From positions 5,752,001 to 5,816,000 of the forward strand of contig NC_013739.1 of assembly GCF_000025265.1 (NCBI RefSeq): DNA of 64,000 nucleotides. Reading direction: 5' to 3'. The notes beneath the pieces are model-generated. The model did not search any database. It worked only from the letters and a program-made list of their open reading frames with translations, and was not told the origin of the DNA. The position numbers and the translations under genes were made by a program. This document shows positions 58,618-64,000 of the stretch, piece after piece; the first letter of the stretch is position 1; every line of letters begins with the position of its first letter. Source of the DNA: Conexibacter woesei DSM 14684 (GTDB lineage: Bacteria; Actinomycetota; Thermoleophilia; Solirubrobacterales; Solirubrobacteraceae).

Positions 58618-60867
58618 ATGACCGGCGATCCCCCAGAACGCCGTTCGAACGGCGACCGACTGCCGGCCGAGCGACCCCCCTCCAACGAGGGTCAGACGCC
58701 GCCGCGCAAGCCCGGTCGCAACGAGCCCGGATCGCCGCCGGACTGGCGCGTGACGCCGGCTCCCGACGGCCGCGGGACGCCGAGAAGAGGACGCAACGGC
58801 GGCGGCATGCGGCCGTTCAGGTTCCCCGGCGGCCGCTGGGGCATCCTCGTCTTCATCCTGGTCCTGCTGGGGCTCAACTGGTGGATCTCGTCCAACGCCC
58901 TGGCGCCGAGCGAGCGCGTGCGCGTGCCGTACAGCCCGAACTTCATCCAGCAGGTCAGAGACGGCAACGTCAAGGAGATCTCCTCGACGGGCGCCTCGAT
59001 CCAGGGTGACTTCAGAGCCGACGTCACCTACCCGCCGAAGGACGACAAGGACTCCGTCACGGCGAAGAAGTTCTCGACCGAGGTGCCGGCGTTCGCCGAC
59101 ACCGACGAGCTGTCGAAGCTGCTGCAGGACAACGACGTCACGGTCAACGCGAGCCCGGCCGACAACGGGCCGTCGCTGCTGGTGTCGATCCTGCTCGGGT
59201 TCGGCCCGGTGATCCTGATCATCGCCCTGTTCGTCTTCCTCTCGCGCCGGATGGCCGGCGCGGCGGGCGGCGGGATGATGTCGTTCGGCCGCTCCAGAGC
59301 GCGCCGCTCCGAGGGCGGCGAGGCGCAGGTCACGTTCAGAGACGTCGCCGGCATCGACGAGGCCGAGGCCGAGCTGAACGAGATCGTCGACTTCCTCAAG
59401 AACCCGCAGAAGTACCAGAGACTCGGCGGCAAGATCCCGAAGGGCGTGCTGCTGAGCGGCCAGCCCGGCACCGGCAAGACCCTGCTGGCCCGCGCCGTCG
59501 CCGGCGAGGCCGGCGTGCCGTTCTTCTCGATGTCCGCCTCGGAGTTCGTCGAGATGATCGTCGGCGTCGGCGCCTCGCGCGTGCGTGACCTCTTCAGACA
59601 GGCGAAGGAGGCCGCGCCCGCGATCATCTTCATCGACGAGCTCGACGCGATCGGCCGCGCGCGCGGCGGCGGCCGCGGCTCCTTCGGCGGCAACGACGAG
59701 CGCGAGCAGACGCTCAACCAGATCCTCACCGAGATGGACGGCTTCGAGCCGACGACGGCCGTGATCGTGATCGCCGCGACCAACCGGCCCGAGATCCTCG
59801 ACGCGGCGCTGCTGCGCCCCGGTCGCTTCGACCGCCGCGTGACGGTCGCCGCACCGGACCGCAACGGCCGTCTGATGATCCTCAAGGTGCACACGCGCTC
59901 GGTCCCGCTCGCCGACGACGTCGACCTCGAGTCGATCGCTTCCTCGACGCCCGGGATGGTCGGCGCCGACCTCGCCAACCTCGTCAACGAGGCCGCCCTG
60001 CTGGCCGCCCGCCGCGGCCACGTCAAGGTCACCAACTCCGACGTCGCCGACGCGCTGGAGAAGGTCGTCCTCGGCGCCGAGCGCAAGGTGATGATGAGCG
60101 ACGACGACCGCAGACGGACCGCCTACCACGAGTCCGGCCATGCGATCGTCGGGATGCTGACGGCGGGCGCAGACCCGGTCCGCAAGGTCTCGATCATCCC
60201 CCGCGGGCAGGCGCTCGGCGTGACGTTCTCCTCGCCCGACGCGGACAAGTACAACTACGACGAGCGCTACCTCGTCGGCAAGATCAAGGTCGCGCTCGGC
60301 GGCCGCGTGGCGGAGGAGATCGTCTTCGGCGACCTCACGACCGGCGCGGAGTCCGACATCCAGCAGCTGACCGGGATCGCCCGCCAGATGGTCGGCCGCT
60401 GGGGCATGAGCCGCGCGATCGGCCCGATCGCGGTGCTGCCGTCCGAGGGCAACGGCCCGCTGCTGCCAGGCGTCGCGGAGACGTCTGAGTCGACGCAGAG
60501 GCTCGTCGACGAGGAGGTGCGGCGGATCGTCGACAGCGCGCACGCCGAGGTCACCAGACTGCTGCGCGAGCACCGCGCCAACCTCGACTCGCTCGTCGCC
60601 GGCCTGCTCGACCAGGAGACGCTCGACGAGGCCGACGCCTACGAGGCCGCCGGCCTGGAGCACATGCGCCCGGAGCGGGTCGAGCCGCCGGCGCCGCGGC
60701 CCTCGCGCCGCGACGGCGGCCGCAGCGTTGCCGCCGGGCCCGTGCCGCACGGCCTGGAGGCGCCCGAGCGGCCGGCGCAGATAGCCGCGCCGGGCGCGGA
60801 CGAGCCCGAACCGCCGACCAACGGCAGCGGTGAGCTGGGCGGCTCGGTCAGAGCCGGCGACGCATGA
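58618..60867 (+). CDS. ftsH: FtsH, membrane ATP-dependent zinc protease
   Basis: 749 residues from ATG at 58618. A long charged N-terminal extension (about 1-65, rich in Pro/Arg/Asn) precedes the first membrane segment ([17 protein letters not shown]). An extracytoplasmic domain and a second membrane segment (about 180-205) follow. The AAA core has [32 protein letters not shown] and the [23 protein letters not shown]. The protease site is [13 protein letters not shown]. FtsH degrades damaged membrane proteins. The C-terminal tail is Pro-rich. The stop overlaps the RDD gene as ATGA. Confidence 0.97.
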   Translation: MTGDPPERRSNGDRLPAERPPSNEGQTPPRKPGRNEPGSPPDWRVTPAPDGRGTPRRGRNGGGMRPFRFPGGRWGILVFILVLLGLNWWISSNALAPSERVRVPYSPNFIQQVRDGNVKEISSTGASIQGDFRADVTYPPKDDKDSVTAKKFSTEVPAFADTDELSKLLQDNDVTVNASPADNGPSLLVSILLGFGPVILIIALFVFLSRRMAGAAGGGMMSFGRSRARRSEGGEAQVTFRDVAGIDEAEAELNEIVDFLKNPQKYQRLGGKIPKGVLLSGQPGTGKTLLARAVAGEAGVPFFSMSASEFVEMIVGVGASRVRDLFRQAKEAAPAIIFIDELDAIGRARGGGRGSFGGNDEREQTLNQILTEMDGFEPTTAVIVIAATNRPEILDAALLRPGRFDRRVTVAAPDRNGRLMILKVHTRSVPLADDVDLESIASSTPGMVGADLANLVNEAALLAARRGHVKVTNSDVADALEKVVLGAERKVMMSDDDRRRTAYHESGHAIVGMLTAGADPVRKVSIIPRGQALGVTFSSPDADKYNYDERYLVGKIKVALGGRVAEEIVFGDLTTGAESDIQQLTGIARQMVGRWGMSRAIGPIAVLPSEGNGPLLPGVAETSESTQRLVDEEVRRIVDSAHAEVTRLLREHRANLDSLVAGLLDQETLDEADAYEAAGLEHMRPERVEPPAPRPSRRDGGRSVAAGPVPHGLEAPERPAQIAAPGADEPEPPTNGSGELGGSVRAGDA

Positions 60868-61508
60868 GCGAGACACGACTCACCAGCGGCGTCGACGAGC
60901 GCACGTTCAGCCGCGCGCCCGCGCCCGGCGCCGACGGCACCGACGGGCCGGTCACCTACGAGCTGGCGAGCTGGGGTGTGCGCGCCGCGGCGCTGCTGCT
61001 CGACTCGCTGATCGTCGGCGGCGTCGCCGCGATCCTGTTCGTGATCGGCGTCGGCTTCTTCGAGAGCGACCCCGACGAGCAGCGCAGACTCGCCGAGTCG
61101 TATTCCTACCCCGCCGCCCTGCTGCTGGTGGCGGTCTACTCGCCGCTGATGATGATGCGCAGAGGCGACCGCAACGGCCAGACGCTCGGCAAGCAGATCC
61201 TGAAGATCCGCGTCGTGCGCGAGACCGGCGAGGCGATGACGCTGAGCAGCGGCCTCGTGCGCGAGGTGATCGGCCGGATGCTGCCGTCGCTGCTGACGCT
61301 CGGCCTCTACACACCGGTCGACTACCTGTGGCCGCTGTGGGACAGATCGAGACAGTGCCTGCACGACAAGATCGCCTCGACGCGCGTCGTGCGCGCGGGC
61401 GCGCCGCTGCCCGAGCCGACCGTCCTGCCGCCCGCGCCGCCGCCGGCCCCGCCGCGCGACGATCGCCCGGTGCGCGACGGCTGGCTGCCGCCGAGCGCCA
61501 GCAGCTGA
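60864..61508 (+). CDS. RDD-family membrane protein coupled to ftsH
   Basis: 214 residues from ATG at 60864. Membrane segments at about 37-60 and 80-95 plus a re-entrant region carry the RDD pattern ([20 protein letters not shown] with Arg and Asp; [40 protein letters not shown]). The tail is Pro-rich. RDD proteins are of uncertain function; some act in ion transport or membrane quality. The 4-nt overlap with ftsH suggests it is an FtsH partner or substrate adaptor (inference). Confidence 0.9.
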   Translation: MSETRLTSGVDERTFSRAPAPGADGTDGPVTYELASWGVRAAALLLDSLIVGGVAAILFVIGVGFFESDPDEQRRLAESYSYPAALLLVAVYSPLMMMRRGDRNGQTLGKQILKIRVVRETGEAMTLSSGLVREVIGRMLPSLLTLGLYTPVDYLWPLWDRSRQCLHDKIASTRVVRAGAPLPEPTVLPPAPPPAPPRDDRPVRDGWLPPSASS

Positions 61509-61514
61509 GCCCTC

Positions 61515-62578
61515 CTACGCCGCCAGCGTGACCTTGCGCAGGTGGCGCGGGGCGCCGGGGTCGATCCCCTTCGCCAGCGCCAGCGTGCGCGCGAACAGCT
61601 GGCCGGGGAGCACCGACAGCAGCGGTGAGAGCAGCGGGTCGGGCGCGTGCGGCGTCGCGAGCGTGAACGTCGCGCCGTCGAGCGCGGCGGCCTCCGGGCC
61701 GGTCGTTATCACCGGCGCGCCGGCGTCGCGTGCGCGGCGGACCGCCTCGGCGACCGCGGGCAGCGTCGCCTCGTCGCCGGCGACCGCCCAGACGGGGAAG
61801 CTGCGGTCGAGCGCCGCGACCGGGCCGTGCGCCATGCTCGTCGCGGTCAGCGCCTTCGCCGCCACGTAGGCGATCTCGGTCAGCTTCAGCGCGACCTCCG
61901 CGGCGGTCGCCAGCTCCAGGCCGCGCGCGACCGCGTACAGCCGCTCGACCGACGACAGCACGTCGGCGATCGGCTCGACCGCGCGCTCCAGCCGCGGCAG
62001 CGCCTCCTCCGCCAGGTCGGCGGTCCCGCGCAGCGCGGAGGCGAGCGCGGCGCCGCGCTCGGGGCCGGCCGCGTGCGCGCCGAGCAGCGCGAGCGCGGCG
62101 AGCGTGCAGGTGTACGTCTTCGTCGCGGCGATCGAGCGCTCCGGCCCGGCCGCCAGCGGCAGCACGCCGTCCGCCCCGCGCGCCAGCGACGAGTCGCCGG
62201 CGTTGGTGACCGCGACCGCGGTCGCGCCGGCCGCGCGCGCAGCGTGCAGCCACGCGACGACGTCGGGCGTCTCGCCCGACTGCGACAGACCGACCGCCAG
62301 CTCTCCCGGCGTCGCCGTCGCCGCGCCGTAGGAGAGCGACAGCGACATCGAGTCGCGCAGGATCGTCCAGCCGCACAGCAGCCGCAGCGCGTACATCGCA
62401 TACGTCGCGGCGTGGTCGGAGGTGCCGTGCGCGGCAAACCGCACCAGCGACGGCCGCTCCGCCGCGAGGCGCTGCCCGAGCGCGGCGATCTCCTCCTCGT
62501 GGTCGAGCAGGCGGCGCCATGCCGCGGGCTGCTCGCGGATCTCGTCGAGCAGCAGCTCGGCGCCCGTCGCTTCAGCGC

Positions 62579-62582
<4 letters not shown>
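61515..62582 (-). CDS. SIS-domain sugar-phosphate isomerase/deaminase (NagB-II/GlmS-like)
   Basis: 355 residues from ATG at 62582. Two SIS domains: [19 protein letters not shown] with [16 protein letters not shown], and [20 protein letters not shown] with [18 protein letters not shown]. The C-terminus [11 protein letters not shown] is typical of amino-sugar-phosphate isomerases. It lacks the glutaminase half of GlmS, so it is more likely a glucosamine-6-phosphate deaminase (NagB-II) or an AgaS-like enzyme. The overlap with the sugar ABC ATPase gene ties it to uptake of an amino sugar. Confidence 0.9.
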
Positions 62583-63688
<1,106 letters not shown>

Positions 63689-63692
63689 GGAA

Positions 63693-64000
63693 CTATCCCT
63701 TCACGGCACCGGAGAGCATGCCCCGGATGAAATGGCGTTGGAGGAACATGTAGAGCACGACGACGGGCGTCGCCACGATCACCGCCCCGGCCGCGAGCAG
63801 CGTCAGGTTCGAGGTGTTGCGACCCTGGAAGAAGCTGAGCCCCAGCGGCGCGGTCCGCAGCCCCTCGTCGGTCACCATCACGAGCGCCAGCAGGAACTCG
63901 TTCCAGGTCCACATGAACAGCAGGACCGTCATCGTCAGCACGGCCGGCTTGGCGAGCGGCAGCAGCACGCGCCAGAGCGTGAACCAGCTGGTCGCGCCGT
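63693..64000 (-). CDS. Sugar ABC transporter inner-membrane permease (MalG type), 5' end outside window
   Basis: Only the last 102 codons are seen. They contain the end of the EAA loop ([19 protein letters not shown]) that docks on the ATPase, followed by two membrane segments ([40 protein letters not shown]) and the usual end [14 protein letters not shown]. The downstream ATPase gene starts 4 nt after the stop. The solute-binding protein and the second permease should lie beyond the window edge. Confidence 0.93.
   Translation of the reverse strand, partial: GATSWFTLWRVLLPLAKPAVLTMTVLLFMWTWNEFLLALVMVTDEGLRTAPLGLSFFQGRNTSNLTLLAAGAVIVATPVVVLYMFLQRHFIRGMLSGAVKG

Overview
The window is a stretch of bacterial chromosome with very high GC (roughly 70% or more, judged by eye). 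Nearly every base is coding, and no phage, transposon, CRISPR array or rRNA is visible. The gene set points to an actinobacterium: an AdoCbl-dependent class II ribonucleotide reductase, a SufBCDSU system with a Rieske ferredoxin, a SigB/SigF-type sigma factor, ANTAR and HxlR/IclR/TetR regulators, no outer-membrane genes, and many genes whose -10 box sits only 6-10 nt from the start codon. The frequent AGA arginine codon in a high-GC background suggests the Thermoleophilia/Solirubrobacterales (Conexibacter-like). That placement is inference, not something the sequence proves.

Layout. 1-4.7 kb: an MBL-fold sulfur hydrolase coupled to fdhD, then a histidine kinase and an OmpR regulator that converge tail to tail, and a stand-alone pseudo-receiver. 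4.7-11 kb: a GMC oxidoreductase; a NarL/NarX-type two-component pair with a DUF389 membrane protein; an HtpX-like protease. 11-15.4 kb: an ABC exporter with its divergent MarR-like regulator, then a secreted protein of seven repeats that looks like a self-closing seven-bladed propeller. 15.4-21.8 kb: the Fe-S assembly cluster read leftward as rrf2-sufC-sufS-(two hairpins)-sufU-Rieske-sufB-sufD. 21.8-33.9 kb: RNase D, a polysaccharide deacetylase, HxlR and IclR regulators around a gene-poor island, a class III aminotransferase, a glutathionyl-hydroquinone reductase, a TetR/MpaB-like pair with a very clear promoter-operator, and RecD2 helicase. 33.9-43.2 kb: tRNA-Thr(CGT), glpD, a GH3 glycosidase, a secreted DUF4232 protein, an alkyl-DHAP-synthase-like flavoenzyme with its TetR, DNA polymerase III delta prime and an SDR. 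43.2-49.5 kb is envelope-related: a polytopic TIG-OmpA protein, a four-gene overlapping operon (two diiron ferritin-like proteins, an L,D-transpeptidase, a small membrane-anchored protein), galE and a Pro/Thr-rich anchored protein. 49.5-58.5 kb: two small proteins, a 438-base structured leader followed by nrdJ, an ANTAR regulator divergent from a SigB-type sigma factor, a 32-residue membrane peptide, msrB, a MarR-MFS pair with tandem operators, and a cupin. 58.6-64 kb: ftsH-RDD operon and, on the opposite strand, a sugar ABC transporter (permease cut by the window end, MsmK-type ATPase) coupled to a SIS-domain sugar-phosphate enzyme.

Many genes are tied by 1-4 nt ATGA/GTGA overlaps: fdhD-MBL, kinase-DUF389, ABC ATPase-permease, TetR-AGPS-like, ferritin-ferritin-transpeptidase, marR-MFS, ftsH-RDD and ABC ATPase-SIS. 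These operon calls are therefore firm. Strand switches are mostly marked by strong hairpins, some of which overlap adjacent regulatory regions.

The observations most worth a second look are the non-coding leader of nrdJ, the seven-bladed propeller inference, the ferritin/transpeptidase operon, the two degenerate receivers, the recurrent leaderless promoter geometry, and the uneven use of AGA codons.
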